DNA of 64,000 nt from an uncultured Cetobacterium sp. (GCF_945952365.1 NZ_CAMFHX010000003.1:1-64000), one strand, 5' to 3'. Positions 52,666 to 62,820 are shown, counted from the first letter of the stretch. Program-made: numbers and translations. Notes: generated from the sequence alone by a model not told the origin.

Positions 52666-53322
52666 TTAATTTTCTATCCAATTTGTTTTTTCTATAATCT
52701 CCTGAATTAATTCATGCCCCATCTTTGGATGAATAGTTTCCTCGTGAGAGATTGTTACGATTGACATAGCCATAGAGAACTTAACAGTATCCTTTATAGA
52801 TAAATCATTCATATAACCAAATCCTAATCCAGCAACGAAAGAATCTCCTGCACCAGTTACATTTTTAACTGTAACTCCAGTAGCTTTTAAAGTTCCACTT
52901 TCAGTTCCATTTGTATAATAGATTCCATCTGCATCTAAACTGATAAATACATTTTTAATTCCTAAAGAAAGGAAATGTTTTCCAACTTTCTCTAGGTCTT
53001 CTCTAGTATTTATTTTTATTCCAGATAAAACCTCTGCTTCAACTCTGTTAGGCTTTATAGTGTGGAAATACTTAATTAGATGTTTTACCTTCTCAGCTTT
53101 AGTAGAAGAGATAGGATCTAATATGAAATTAGTTTTCCCTGTTTTAACTCCAACTCTAGCCATATTCTCAGCTATATTTCTAGAAACTCCTCCAAAAGAT
53201 ATTTTTATCTTCCCTGGAATAGAATCACAGGCTTTGTATGATGAGTTGCAAAAACCAAACATATCAACAACAGAAGCTCCAAAAACTAGTATATATTTTT
53301 GTCCGCTTAGACAATCTTGCAT
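52666..53322 (-). CDS. PfkB-family sugar kinase with internal deletion
   Basis: A 218-residue PfkB kinase, about 100 residues shorter than normal. It begins as a full protein (ILVFGASVVDMFGF, KIKISFGGVSRNIAENMARVGV at about 40-60) then jumps to KTGKTNFILDPIS and continues to the end: NRVEAEVLSG, FISLDADGIYY and GAGDSFVAGLGFGY with catalytic Asp. The lost part would hold lid strands and substrate loops. There is no stop or frameshift, so an in-frame deletion or a genuinely short variant fits. The full relatives resemble pseudouridine kinase. Activity is doubtful. Confidence 0.75.
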   Translation of the reverse strand: MQDCLSGQKYILVFGASVVDMFGFCNSSYKACDSIPGKIKISFGGVSRNIAENMARVGVKTGKTNFILDPISSTKAEKVKHLIKYFHTIKPNRVEAEVLSGIKINTREDLEKVGKHFLSLGIKNVFISLDADGIYYTNGTESGTLKATGVTVKNVTGAGDSFVAGLGFGYMNDLSIKDTVKFSMAMSIVTISHEETIHPKMGHELIQEIIEKTNWIEN

Positions 53323-53491
53323 TACAAATTCCTCCTAAATATAAAAAAAATAAATAAATATATTTTAACAGATTTTTTACAAAAGTCAAAGATTAAAATT
53401 ACAGAATTAAACTTATGTTTATTTATTTCTTTTTTTAGAGATAAATGTTATAATAAACAATTGAAGAATATATAGATTTAAAGGAGAATAT

Positions 53492-54706
53492 GTGAATAAT
53501 TTTAATGAATTAAAAGTTAATAAAAATATAGTTGAGCTTTTAGCTAAAAAAGGTATAAAAGAACCAACAGAAATTCAAACAGAGGCGATTCCAGTTATTT
53601 TAAACGATAAGGATGTAATAGGACAAGCTTCAACAGGAAGTGGAAAGACGTTTGCTTTTGGAATTCCGTTAATACAAAAAATTAAAACAGTTGGAAAAGA
53701 CCCCTCAGGACTTATTATTGTTCCTACAAGAGAGTTAGCTATTCAAATAGCTGATGAGTTAGAAAAAATAAACTTTGAGAATAAGAAAATACTTCTAACT
53801 TATGGAGGAAGAGAGATAGCAGGTCAGATTGAGAATTTAAAAACAGGAGTAGATATAGTTATTGGTACACCTGGAAGATTAGTTGACTTAATAGAAAGAA
53901 AAGCAATAAACCTTTTAAAAATAAAAACTCTAATTTTAGATGAAGTAGATCAAATGCTTCTTATGGGATTCAGAAATGAAATTGATAAAATAATAGAGGT
54001 TTGTAATAGAAAAAGACAAACACTTTGTTTCTCAGCAACAATAGACTCGACAGTTAAAAAAATGGCATATAGAATTACAAAAGAGCCAGTAAATATAGTT
54101 ATTGAAAGTAAGGAAAATAAATTAGCAAATATAAATCAGTATGTAATCAAAACAAGTGATAGAAGAAAGCTAGATACACTTTGTTCTTTACTAAACGAAA
54201 CAAATCCATTTATGGGAATAATTTTCTGTAGAACAAAAGTTAGAGTGGATAGTTTAGAAGAGGAACTTTCAGCTAGAGGATATTCTTGTCAGAAATTACA
54301 TAGTGATATTCCACAAGCTAAAAGAGAAAAAATAATGAAAGCTTTTAAAGATGTAGAGTTCCAATTCTTAGTAGCAACAGATGTTGCAGCTAGAGGAGTA
54401 GATATAACAGGAGTAACTCATATATTTAACTATGATATAACAGAGGATGTTGAAAGTTATATCCATAGAATAGGTAGAACAGGAAGAGCTGGTGAAAAAG
54501 GTGATTCATACCTATTTGTAACGGATAGAAATACAGAGATGTTAATAGATATTCAAAAGCAAATAAAAATGAATATTCCTGAAAAAGAGGTTGAGTATAT
54601 TTCTGGAGTTATGTCAGCCTTAGAACTACCTAAAAAGAAATACAATAAGAAAATAAACGCAAGAACAAAAAATATAGAAGAGCAAAAAAAGCGTTATAGA
54701 CAATAA
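53492..54706 (+). CDS. DEAD-box RNA helicase (DEVD variant)
   Basis: A 404-residue DEAD-box helicase with motifs ASTGSGKT (about 46-53), PTRELA, motif II DEVD (LILDEVDQMLL, about 150) instead of DEAD, SAT (about 180), ATDVAARGVDI and HRIGRTGRAG. It unwinds RNA using ATP in ribosome assembly or mRNA turnover. The basic tail of about 30 residues ends IEEQKKRYRQ. The start is GTG after AAGGAG. Confidence 0.95.
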   Translation: MNNFNELKVNKNIVELLAKKGIKEPTEIQTEAIPVILNDKDVIGQASTGSGKTFAFGIPLIQKIKTVGKDPSGLIIVPTRELAIQIADELEKINFENKKILLTYGGREIAGQIENLKTGVDIVIGTPGRLVDLIERKAINLLKIKTLILDEVDQMLLMGFRNEIDKIIEVCNRKRQTLCFSATIDSTVKKMAYRITKEPVNIVIESKENKLANINQYVIKTSDRRKLDTLCSLLNETNPFMGIIFCRTKVRVDSLEEELSARGYSCQKLHSDIPQAKREKIMKAFKDVEFQFLVATDVAARGVDITGVTHIFNYDITEDVESYIHRIGRTGRAGEKGDSYLFVTDRNTEMLIDIQKQIKMNIPEKEVEYISGVMSALELPKKKYNKKINARTKNIEEQKKRYRQ

Positions 54707-54739
54707 AAACGAAACTAAAAAAAGGGGTTGTGTGTTAAA

Positions 54740-55321
54740 GTGGAAAGAATACAAAAGCAGATGGAATTTTTATTTGAAATCGATAAAATAAAGGATATTT
54801 TTAGACAATCTTTAGTTGTTGAAGGAAAAAGAGAGGAAAATGATGCAGAGCACAGCTGGCATATGGCCTTAGTTGCTTTAACTATAAAAGAATACTTCCA
54901 AGGTGAGGTAAATTTAGAAAAATCGCTGAAAATGATTTTGATTCATGATTTAGTCGAAATTTATGCTGGAGATACTCCTGCTTTTGGTGCTGTAAGACCT
55001 GATAAGGCAGATGAAGAGTTGAAAGCTGCTGTTAAAATTTTCTCTCTCCTACCAGAGGATCAAAAAGAGTATTTCTTAAATCTATGGTTAGAGTTTGAAG
55101 CGTGTGAGAGTAATGAAGCTAAGTTTGCTAATGTTTGTGATAGGTATCAAGGGTTTATGCAAAATTTAACTTCAGATGGTCATACTTGGAGAAAATTCAA
55201 TGCTCCTTTAGAAATGGTTTTAAAAAGAGCAGAGGTTATAAAGAAGTACACTCCAGAATTGTATGAAAAATACATGCTTCCTCAATTTTTATCATATAAA
55301 GAGAGAGGAATTATAAAATAA
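54740..55321 (+). CDS. HD-domain hydrolase, YfbR-like
   Basis: A 193-residue HD-domain protein: EENDAEHSWHMALVALTI (His/Asp ligands about 33-42), LIHDLVEIYAGDTPAF (about 71-86) and RWRK-type end. The family includes 5'-deoxynucleotidases (YfbR/HDDC2). Start GTG 54740 (MERIQKQ) is preferred on homologous layout; TTG 54728 is an alternative next to AAAGGGG. It lies 33 nt after the helicase and may be co-transcribed. Confidence 0.85.
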   Translation: MERIQKQMEFLFEIDKIKDIFRQSLVVEGKREENDAEHSWHMALVALTIKEYFQGEVNLEKSLKMILIHDLVEIYAGDTPAFGAVRPDKADEELKAAVKIFSLLPEDQKEYFLNLWLEFEACESNEAKFANVCDRYQGFMQNLTSDGHTWRKFNAPLEMVLKRAEVIKKYTPELYEKYMLPQFLSYKERGIIK

Positions 55322-55421
55322 TAAATAGTCTTTAAAATGTTAGATATATTGCTTTTTATGTACCTTTATGGTATTATTTAATGTATTAAAATAAAAAAAA
55401 CAAAAAAATATCTATAAAGTA

Positions 55422-55450
55422 TTGACATTTAAGGGTTTAGTGAGTATAAT
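55422..55450 (+). promoter_or_regulatory. consensus promoter of the HU gene
   Basis: TTGACA, exactly 17 nt, TATAAT; the 5' untranslated region is then about 80 nt. Confidence 0.8.
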
Positions 55451-55535
55451 CGGTTTAAAGATACCATAAATCAAGGGTTTTCAAGTTTTTGGTTTCTTGT
55501 ATATTATATTTTATAATAGTTCAAGGAGGGTAACA

Positions 55536-55808
55536 ATGACTAAAAAAGAGTTTATCGAATTATTTGCAAAAACAGGTGAATACACTAAAAAAGATGCAGA
55601 GAAAGCAGTTAAGTTATTTTTAGATTTAGTTGAACAAAAGCTAGTTGAAGGTGAACCAGTATCATTTATCGGATGGGGAAAATTTGAAGTAGTTACTAGA
55701 GCAGCCAGAAGCGTAAGAAACCCACAAACAGGTAAGAAAATGAAATTAAAAGAGAAAAAAGTTGTTAAATTTAGAGTTGGTAAAACTTTAGAGGAGAAAA
55801 TAGGATAA
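55536..55808 (+). CDS. hup: DNA-binding protein HU
   Basis: A 90-residue HU/IHF-family protein: MTKKEFIELFAKTGEYTKKDAEKAV helices, EPVSFIGWGKFEVVTRAARSVRNPQTGKKM (the DNA-bending arm with RNPQTG) and VVKFRVGKTLEEKI. It compacts DNA and is highly expressed; a full-consensus promoter matches. ATG 55536 follows AAGGAGGG. A hairpin terminator follows at 55818. Confidence 0.96.
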   Translation: MTKKEFIELFAKTGEYTKKDAEKAVKLFLDLVEQKLVEGEPVSFIGWGKFEVVTRAARSVRNPQTGKKMKLKEKKVVKFRVGKTLEEKIG

Positions 55809-55817
55809 TTATGGAAT

Positions 55818-55862
55818 GCTTCGAATACAATTCTTTTGGAGAATAACATTCGAAGCTTTTTT
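55818..55862 (+). terminator. terminator of the HU gene
   Basis: GCTTCGAAT/ATTCGAAGC outer stem with an inner ATTCT/AGAAT pair and TTTTTT tail. Confidence 0.85.
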
Positions 55863-55881
55863 ATTGAAAAAGAGGTGTAAA

Positions 55882-57471
55882 GTGAAAATCGTTATAAACA
55901 ACATTAATGTTTCTATTGAGAGAGATCAAAACCTTGAACTGAAAAAAGAGATCATCAAAAGAGGTATTAAAGAAGAGAATATAGAAAGAATAGAATATTC
56001 TAAAAGATCAATAGATAGCAGAAAAAAAACAGAGATAAAATTTGTTTACAATATAGAAGTAACACTAAAAAAAGATGTAGATTTATCTACTTTAACAAAT
56101 GTGAATTTAGCTAAAGAGATTATAGAGGATACATTAATTGGAAAAACAGGAGTAGAAAGAGTTGCTGTTATAGGTGCAGGGCCAGCAGGTCTTTTCGCGG
56201 CATTAAGATTATGTGAATTAGGGATAAAGCCTATTATATATGAACGTGGAGAAAAAGTAGACGACAGAGATAAAACTATCGATGAGTTTATAAAATTTAG
56301 TATGTTAAATCCAAACTCAAATATTCAATTTGGAGAGGGAGGAGCTGGAACTTATTCTGATGGAAAGCTAAATACTAGAGTTAAAAGTGGATACATGAAT
56401 AAAGTTTTCTTAGAATTAGTAGAGAATGGGGCTCAAGAACAAATTCTTTGGGATTATAAACCACACGTTGGAACAGATGTTTTAAAAGTTGTAGTAAAAA
56501 ATCTAAGAGAAAAAATTATAAAAATGGGTGGAGAGTTTCATTTTAACACTCTTATAAAAGATATAGTTATTTTAGATGGAGTGGTTAAAGGTTTAAAAAT
56601 ACAAAATCTAAAATCACAAATTTTAATTGAAGAGACTGAACTATTTGATCATGTTGTCTTAGGAATAGGACACTCTTCAAGAGATACCTATAGAATGTTA
56701 CACTCTAAAGGTGTTTTCATGGAAAATAAACCATTTGCTATTGGAGCTAGAATTGAACATCCAAGAGTTGATATAGATACTATGCAATATGGAAAAATGG
56801 CATCTCATCCTAACTTAGAAGCTGCAACATATAGCTTAACTTATAACAATAGAGAAGAGGAGAGAGGAGTTTTCTCATTCTGTATGTGTCCAGGTGGAGT
56901 AATAGTTAATGCAGCATCACAAGAGGGTGGAAGTTTAGTTAATGGAATGAGTTATTCTACAAGAGATGGAAGATTTTCTAACTCAGCTTTAGTTGTTGGT
57001 GTAAAAGCTAATGAGTTTGGAGATGAACTGTTCTCTGGAATGGAATACCAAGATAGATTAGAGAAAATGACATATGACGAAGTAGGGAACTACGGAGCTC
57101 TTTATCAAAATACATTGGATTTCTTAAAAGATAAGAAAACGAATAGAAAAATAGAGTCAAGTTATGAGATGGAACTTAAAAGTCATGACTTAAACAGTTT
57201 ATTCCCTAAAGTTATAGCTGACAATATGAAAAAAGCTATGGGATATTGGGAAAAAACACAGAGAAACTTTATAAGTGAGCATGCAAATTTAATTGGTCCA
57301 GAAACAAGAACTTCTGCACCAGTGAAAATAACTAGAAATGAACTTGGAGAATCAATCAATACGAAAGGTCTTTATCCAATAGGAGAGGGAGCAGGATATG
57401 CTGGTGGAATTATCAGTGCTGCTATTGATGGATTTAAAATTATAGATTTAGCATTTGCAACAGCAAAATAA
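55882..57471 (+). CDS. FAD-dependent oxidoreductase
   Basis: A 529-residue flavoprotein. After an N-terminal 80-residue domain comes the FAD-binding motif VAVIGAGPAGLFAALRLCELG (about 96-116), EGGAGTYSDGKLNTR (about 157) and the C-terminal GEGAGYAGGIISAAIDG. This is the family of uncharacterised NAD(P)/FAD dehydrogenases common in anaerobes. The start is GTG 55882 with AGAGGTG upstream; upstream codons overlap the HU terminator and are discarded. Confidence 0.88.
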   Translation: MKIVINNINVSIERDQNLELKKEIIKRGIKEENIERIEYSKRSIDSRKKTEIKFVYNIEVTLKKDVDLSTLTNVNLAKEIIEDTLIGKTGVERVAVIGAGPAGLFAALRLCELGIKPIIYERGEKVDDRDKTIDEFIKFSMLNPNSNIQFGEGGAGTYSDGKLNTRVKSGYMNKVFLELVENGAQEQILWDYKPHVGTDVLKVVVKNLREKIIKMGGEFHFNTLIKDIVILDGVVKGLKIQNLKSQILIEETELFDHVVLGIGHSSRDTYRMLHSKGVFMENKPFAIGARIEHPRVDIDTMQYGKMASHPNLEAATYSLTYNNREEERGVFSFCMCPGGVIVNAASQEGGSLVNGMSYSTRDGRFSNSALVVGVKANEFGDELFSGMEYQDRLEKMTYDEVGNYGALYQNTLDFLKDKKTNRKIESSYEMELKSHDLNSLFPKVIADNMKKAMGYWEKTQRNFISEHANLIGPETRTSAPVKITRNELGESINTKGLYPIGEGAGYAGGIISAAIDGFKIIDLAFATAK

Positions 57472-57501
57472 TTAGAGTAATCGAGAATAGGAGAAAAAAT
57501 A

Positions 57502-58722
57502 ATGAGAATTTCAAAAAAAGAAGCATTAGAGTGGTTTAGTCATTTATCATCTCTTTCAGGAGATAAAACAGAAGTTTATAAAAGATTTAGCCCAATTATA
57601 GAATCAACTATGAGACAGATAGAGTTAGCTGTAAATAAAAAACATGCTGATATGAAATCTGAAATTGGAGATTTAAAAGATTTAAAGGGAAGAACATTTT
57701 TTGTTGGAGATCAACAAAAGTTTCCAAAAGGATGTGTTTCTTGCTTATTTGGTGACGGTTTAGGTGGAATAAGAAAAACTCATGAGTGTAATCTACTTTG
57801 TAAATTCTGTTACTATCATGATAATATAGATAATCAAGAACCTATTCCTGATGGAATGTGGGAGATAGGAGAAACTCTTTACTATGAAGAGGATATAGAC
57901 CTATTATTATCAATACAGAAAAAACCAAGTGGAATTGCTTATGTTTACTTAGAGCCGTTCTTAGAGATTGAAAAATATTACGGTATCATTAAAAAGTTAA
58001 GTGATGCTGGAGTATATCAACATATGTATACAAATGGATCTCTTTGCACAAGAGAAAATCTACAAAAATTAGGAGAAGCTGGATTAAACGAGTTAAGATT
58101 TAATTTAGGTGCTGTAAAATGTAGTGATAAAGTTATAGAGAATATGGCAATGGCAAAAGAATATATTCCTATGGTAGGAATAGAGACTCCAATGACTCCA
58201 GAGTTTTATTCTGAGTTCTTAAAGAAAAAGGAAGCAATTTTAAATACAGGAATAGATTTTATAAACTGTGCTGAACTTCATTTTGGAGAGGATAACATAA
58301 ACAACTATGTTGGAGAGAAAATGTATATGGCTAGAAGAGGATACATATCACCTCTATGGTCTAGAGAGATTACATTTAAACTTATGAAAGCAGCAGTTGA
58401 AGAGAATTGGCCAGTTGTTGTTCACGATTGTTCGAATCATACAAAATACTCTAGAGAGTTAAATAAAAATTCAAAGCAAGGTCAAGCTTTTGGTGCTACA
58501 ACTTACATGAGTGAATTTGATAGATTCTTACCTCACTTATTCTTAGCAACATTAGAGGATGAAGATTTCAAATTCCTAAATGAAGATGAGTTACCAGAGA
58601 ATTTAAAATTAGAAAATTGTATTGAAGAAATAGATTTTCTTTTAGTTGAAGAAGAGGATGAGATGTACGACGGATTCTTTGAGGAAGACTTCGATGAGGA
58701 AGACGAAGAGGATGAAGAGTAA
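57502..58722 (+). CDS. radical SAM protein
   Basis: A 406-residue radical SAM enzyme with CNLLCKFCYYHDN (about 92-104, three Cys of the cluster), KTHEC before it, LEPFLEIEKYYG and an extremely acidic C-terminus (about 40 residues, mostly Asp/Glu). Function unknown; it may act with the flavoprotein 30 nt upstream. GGAGAAAA site precedes the ATG. Confidence 0.88.
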   Translation: MRISKKEALEWFSHLSSLSGDKTEVYKRFSPIIESTMRQIELAVNKKHADMKSEIGDLKDLKGRTFFVGDQQKFPKGCVSCLFGDGLGGIRKTHECNLLCKFCYYHDNIDNQEPIPDGMWEIGETLYYEEDIDLLLSIQKKPSGIAYVYLEPFLEIEKYYGIIKKLSDAGVYQHMYTNGSLCTRENLQKLGEAGLNELRFNLGAVKCSDKVIENMAMAKEYIPMVGIETPMTPEFYSEFLKKKEAILNTGIDFINCAELHFGEDNINNYVGEKMYMARRGYISPLWSREITFKLMKAAVEENWPVVVHDCSNHTKYSRELNKNSKQGQAFGATTYMSEFDRFLPHLFLATLEDEDFKFLNEDELPENLKLENCIEEIDFLLVEEEDEMYDGFFEEDFDEEDEEDEE

Positions 58723-58734
58723 TATATAACAAGA

Positions 58735-58767
58735 AATGAAGAGATAGATTTTTTATCTCTTCATTTT
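58735..58767. terminator. bidirectional terminator
   Basis: AATGAAGAGATA/TATCTCTTCATT stem with T/A flanks between convergent genes. Confidence 0.85.
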
Positions 58768-58788
58768 ATTTTTAAAAGCTATATTTTA

Positions 58789-59343
58789 TTATGCTAACTC
58801 CATTCCTTTTTTCACTTTAAGAATAGTTGCTTCATCAACGAAAACACTAGCTAAAGCAAATCCAAACTCAACTGATTTTCCGGCCCCTGGAGAAGTTATT
58901 AAATTTCTATCAATAACTGCATCCCCCTCCAAATAGTTTAAACTATTCATATCCTCTTTTACAGAAGTATGACAAGTGAATTTATAATCTGAGATTAAAT
59001 TATTAACTCCTAAAATTGTTGGTCCACCACATATAGCTCCAACGTATCTATTATCATTTAAATATTCTTTTACAATTTTAATAACTTTTTCATCTGTTCT
59101 AAGATTAACAAATCCAGGGAATCCTCCAGGTATAACAACCATTACTCCCTCTCCTGAATTCATATTTTCAATATTAATATCAGCTATAACTTTTACTTTT
59201 TGAGCTGATTCAACCTCTAAAGTATTCTCTAAAGTAGATACAGTAACTACATTTAATCCAGCTCTTCTTAAAACATCTACTGGTGCCATTGCTTCAATAA
59301 GTTCAAAACCATTAGCTAACATTATAAAAATTTTTTTATTCAT
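58789..59343 (-). CDS. DJ-1/PfpI family protein
   Basis: A 184-residue DJ-1/PfpI protein: IMLANGFELIEAMAPVDVLRRAGL (acidic Glu15 region), VVIPGGFPG (about 70) and nucleophile elbow GAICGGP (Cys about 103), then TSPGAGKSVEFGFALA. The family includes glyoxalase III, chaperones and deglycases (YajL-like). Full length, single-gene unit. GGAGGTG precedes the ATG. Confidence 0.92.
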   Translation of the reverse strand: MNKKIFIMLANGFELIEAMAPVDVLRRAGLNVVTVSTLENTLEVESAQKVKVIADINIENMNSGEGVMVVIPGGFPGFVNLRTDEKVIKIVKEYLNDNRYVGAICGGPTILGVNNLISDYKFTCHTSVKEDMNSLNYLEGDAVIDRNLITSPGAGKSVEFGFALASVFVDEATILKVKKGMELA

Positions 59344-59445
59344 AAAACACCTCCGAAAAATATTTAACCTAATTATAACAGAAACCTTAAAAAAACACTA
59401 GATTATATGATATAATCATTATATAACTGAAAAAGGAATGATTGT

Positions 59446-60093
59446 ATGAAAATAAATTATGAATTAGAAATGCAAAAAGAGCTAGATAAAATAGGACTTA
59501 ATAGTGGAAAGAAACTATTGATACATTCTTGTTGTGCACCATGTAGTTGTGCAATACTTGAATATTTAAAAACATATGTAGATATTGATATATATTTTTA
59601 CAACCCTAATATTACAGAAAAAGAGGAGTATATTACAAGATTAGAAGAACAATATACTTTTAATGATGCTATGGAATTTGGAATGACTATTATAGAAGGA
59701 GAATATAGTCCTGGAAAAGATTTTATAGAAAAAATAAAAGGGTTTGAAAAAGAGAAGGAGGGAGGGGCTAGATGTCGTAAGTGTTACAGACTAAGAATGG
59801 AAGCTACAGCAAAAAAAGCAAAAGAGTTAGGCTATGAATACTTCACAACTGTCTTAAGTATTAGTCCGATGAAAAATTCAGCATGGATTAATGAAATTGG
59901 AATTGAATTAGAGGAAGAGTATGGTATTAAATTTTTAAGAGGTGACTTCAAGAAAAAAAGTCGATACTTAAGAAGCGTTAATCTTTCTAGAGAGCATGAT
60001 TTATACAGACAAGATTATTGTGGGTGTATTTACTCTAAATTGGAAAGAATAGAAAAAGAGAGAGAAAAGGAAAAGATAGATGGTGAAGTATAA
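59446..60093 (+). CDS. queH: epoxyqueuosine reductase QueH
   Basis: A 215-residue QueH (DUF208): HSCCAPCSCAILEYL (27-41) with the paired cysteines, CRKCYRLRMEATA (about 107), NSAWINEIG and DYCGC (about 193). QueH makes queuosine for tRNA anticodon wobble from epoxyqueuosine using iron-sulfur chemistry. The end overlaps the next radical SAM gene by 14 nt. Confidence 0.95.
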   Translation: MKINYELEMQKELDKIGLNSGKKLLIHSCCAPCSCAILEYLKTYVDIDIYFYNPNITEKEEYITRLEEQYTFNDAMEFGMTIIEGEYSPGKDFIEKIKGFEKEKEGGARCRKCYRLRMEATAKKAKELGYEYFTTVLSISPMKNSAWINEIGIELEEEYGIKFLRGDFKKKSRYLRSVNLSREHDLYRQDYCGCIYSKLERIEKEREKEKIDGEV

Positions 60094-61000
60094 TAATAGA
60101 AGGTTCTATTCACTTAATGATTACTTTAAAGATACTTTTGAAGAAAAAATATTTAAGGTTTCATTAGATGGTGGATTTACTTGTCCGAATAGAGATGGTA
60201 AAGTTGCTCACGGTGGATGTATATTTTGTAGTGATGCAGGAAGTGGTGATTTTGCAGGAAATAGAAGGAAGAGTATAACTGAGCAAATAGATGAGCAGTT
60301 AGAATTTATGAAAGATAAAATAAAAGATAATAAAGTAATTGCGTATTTTCAAAATTTTACAAACACATATGGTGAGGTAAAATATTTAAGACAGATATAT
60401 TATGAGGCATTAAATCATCCCAAAGTGATAGGCTTAGCTATAGGAACTAGACCTGATTGTATAGATGATGATGTATTACAACTTTTAGAAGAGATTAATC
60501 AAAATTATTTCTTCTGGTTAGAATTAGGATTGCAAACTATAGATGATAAGGTAGCTAAACTTATAAACAGAGGATATGATTTACCAGTTTATTTAAATGC
60601 AGCAAAAAAATTAAAAGAAAAAAATATAAAGTTTGTTACTCATATGATTATTGGTTTACCAAATGAGGAGAGAGAAGATATTTTAAAAACAGCTAAATGT
60701 ATTGTTGACTCAGGTGCTTGGGGTATAAAGATTCATTCGCTTCATATAATAAAAGGAACTAGATTAGAAAAACTTTATAATGAAATTAAATTTAAAGTAT
60801 TTACAATGGAAGAATATGTTGAGATGGTTGTAACAATTTTAAAATCTCTTCCTGAAAATATGGTTGTACATAGAGTGACTGGTGATGGAAAAAAAGAAGA
60901 GGTTGTAGAGCCTTTATGGAGTTTAAATAAACGTAAAGTGTTAAATGAAATAGAAAAAGAATTAAAAAAGAGAGAATATATGCAGATGGAGGATGAATAA
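60080..61000 (+). CDS. radical SAM protein, TIGR01212 (YhcC-like)
   Basis: A 306-residue radical SAM protein: CPNRDGKVAHGGCIFCS gives the cluster motif (C-x-n-C-x2-C with GGCIFC), YFQNFTNTYG, LGLQTIDDKVAKLINRG, and KIHSLHIIKGT. This matches the YhcC/TIGR01212 group, of unknown substrate and sometimes tied to sulfur or tRNA chemistry. It is coupled to queH (14-nt overlap) and to the RpiR gene (TAATG). Confidence 0.92.
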   Translation: MVKYNNRRFYSLNDYFKDTFEEKIFKVSLDGGFTCPNRDGKVAHGGCIFCSDAGSGDFAGNRRKSITEQIDEQLEFMKDKIKDNKVIAYFQNFTNTYGEVKYLRQIYYEALNHPKVIGLAIGTRPDCIDDDVLQLLEEINQNYFFWLELGLQTIDDKVAKLINRGYDLPVYLNAAKKLKEKNIKFVTHMIIGLPNEEREDILKTAKCIVDSGAWGIKIHSLHIIKGTRLEKLYNEIKFKVFTMEEYVEMVVTILKSLPENMVVHRVTGDGKKEEVVEPLWSLNKRKVLNEIEKELKKREYMQMEDE

Positions 61001-61857
61001 TGGGTGGTACACTTATAAAATTAAAAGAATATCAAGAGAGTTTTACTAAAAATGAGAAAAAAATATCAAATTTTTTATTAGAAAATACAGATGAAATAAA
61101 AGTATTAAATACTTATGATTTAGCAATAAAATGTGATGTGAGTCAGGCATCAGTGGTTAGATTTGCTAAAAAACTTGGATTTAAAGGATTCCCTGAGTTT
61201 AAAATAGCATTAGCTGGGGATTTAGCTATGAGAAATAACGAAAAAGAGATCAATATAATATATGACGAAATTCAATTTGATGATAGTACAGAGACTTTAG
61301 CTAAAAAAGTAGTTTATGAAAATATCAAGAGTGTTGAGGATACATATAAAATTTTAAATTTTGAAGAGATTGAAAAAGCTGCAAAGACTATCGATAAAGC
61401 AAATAGAATATTTATACTAGGTGCAGGATTCTCTGGAATTATAGCAAGAGATTTCCAATATAAACTTTGGGAGCTAGGAAAAAATGTTATCTTTGAAACA
61501 GACCAACATATTCAATTGACAAATGCATCTACAGCAGGAGAGGGAGATGTAGTTTTCGTTATATCTTATAGTGGACAAACATTAGATATTTATCAAAGTA
61601 TTTTAGAGTTTAAAGATAGAGGGGTAAAGGTTATTACATTAACAAAATTTGCAGCAAATCCTATTAAAGATATTGGGGATGTATCATTAAGTACAATTGT
61701 TGAAAAAAGTAATTTAAGATCAACTTCACTTTCTTCAAGAATGGCTCAACTTACAGTTATAGATATACTGTATATAAAATTGATCCAAATGGATAGAGAT
61801 AAAGCAAACAAGTTAATTGGTGATGCAGTTGAGAGTGTAAAAAAATTCAAAATGTAA
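61000..61857 (+). CDS. MurR/RpiR family sugar regulator
   Basis: A 285-residue regulator with N-terminal HTH (KKISNFLLENTDEIKVLNTYDLAIKCDVSQASVVRFAKKLGFKGFPEFKI) and a SIS domain (about 110-260; ILGAGFSG, SYSGQT). It should sense phosphosugars such as GlcN-6-P and control the nagB-nagA genes directly downstream. ATGGGTGG start overlaps the stop of the previous gene. Confidence 0.93.
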   Translation: MGGTLIKLKEYQESFTKNEKKISNFLLENTDEIKVLNTYDLAIKCDVSQASVVRFAKKLGFKGFPEFKIALAGDLAMRNNEKEINIIYDEIQFDDSTETLAKKVVYENIKSVEDTYKILNFEEIEKAAKTIDKANRIFILGAGFSGIIARDFQYKLWELGKNVIFETDQHIQLTNASTAGEGDVVFVISYSGQTLDIYQSILEFKDRGVKVITLTKFAANPIKDIGDVSLSTIVEKSNLRSTSLSSRMAQLTVIDILYIKLIQMDRDKANKLIGDAVESVKKFKM

Positions 61858-61974
61858 ATATAATTCATAAAAATGAAACTCTAAAGAAAAAAAGTTTCTA
61901 AAAAGATTGACTTTTAAGAAAATAAATGGTAACTTTATTATAGAATATATAATTAAATCGAGGGAGTGATTTTA

Positions 61975-62805
61975 ATGAGAGTAATTATAACAGAAAAAAA
62001 TATCGGAGATTGGGCAGCTGTATATGTTGCTAAAAAAATATTAGCAGCAAAGCCGACTGCTGAAAAACCATTTGTTTTAGGACTACCTACTGGTGGAACA
62101 CCTTTAGAGATGTATAGAAGATTAATTCAATTCTGTAAAGATGGAATTATTTCATTTGAAAACATTATTACATTTAATATGGATGAGTATGTTGGATTAT
62201 CTCCAGCAAATGACCAAAGTTACCACTACTATATGTATGAAAACTTCTTTAAGCATATCGATATTAAAGAGGAAAATATAAACATACTTAATGGATTAGC
62301 AACTGATTATAAGCAAGAGTGTGAAGAATACGAAGCTAAAATAAAAGCTGTTGGAGGAATTGATTTATTCTTAGGAGGAATCGGACCTGATGGACATATC
62401 GCTTTCAATGAGCCAGGATCATCTTTAAGTTCAAGAACTAGAGATAAAGAGTTAACTATGGATACAATTATAGCTAATGCTAGATTCTTCGGTGGAGATA
62501 TTGATAGAGTACCTAAACTTTCTTTAACTGTAGGAGTTGGAACAATTCTTGATGCAAAAGAAGTTTTAATAATGGTAAATGGGCATGGAAAAGCAAGAGC
62601 TTTACACCATGCAGTTGAGCAAGGAGTAAATCATATGTGGACTATCAGTGCACTTCAGTTACATCCAAAAGGTATTATCGTTTCTGATGAAGCTGCTTGT
62701 ACAGAGTTAAAAGTTGGAACTTATAGATATTTCAAAGATATTGAAAGTGCTAATTTAGATACAGATCTACTAATAGAAGAGTTATACAAAAGTTGTGGAA
62801 AGTAA
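61975..62805 (+). CDS. nagB: glucosamine-6-phosphate deaminase NagB
   Basis: A 276-residue Nag[16 protein letters not shown] (about 36-50), NMDEYVGL (catalytic Asp, about 67-74), [17 protein letters not shown] (about 134-150, His of the triad) and [13 protein letters not shown]. It converts glucosamine-6-P to fructose-6-P and ammonia. ATG 61975 with AGGGAG 9 nt before it is preferred to GTG 61966. Upstream is a TTGACT-type promoter region. Confidence 0.97.
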   Translation: MRVIITEKNIGDWAAVYVAKKILAAKPTAEKPFVLGLPTGGTPLEMYRRLIQFCKDGIISFENIITFNMDEYVGLSPANDQSYHYYMYENFFKHIDIKEENINILNGLATDYKQECEEYEAKIKAVGGIDLFLGGIGPDGHIAFNEPGSSLSSRTRDKELTMDTIIANARFFGGDIDRVPKLSLTVGVGTILDAKEVLIMVNGHGKARALHHAVEQGVNHMWTISALQLHPKGIIVSDEAACTELKVGTYRYFKDIESANLDTDLLIEELYKSCGK

Positions 62806-62820
62806 GGAGATGAATTGTTG

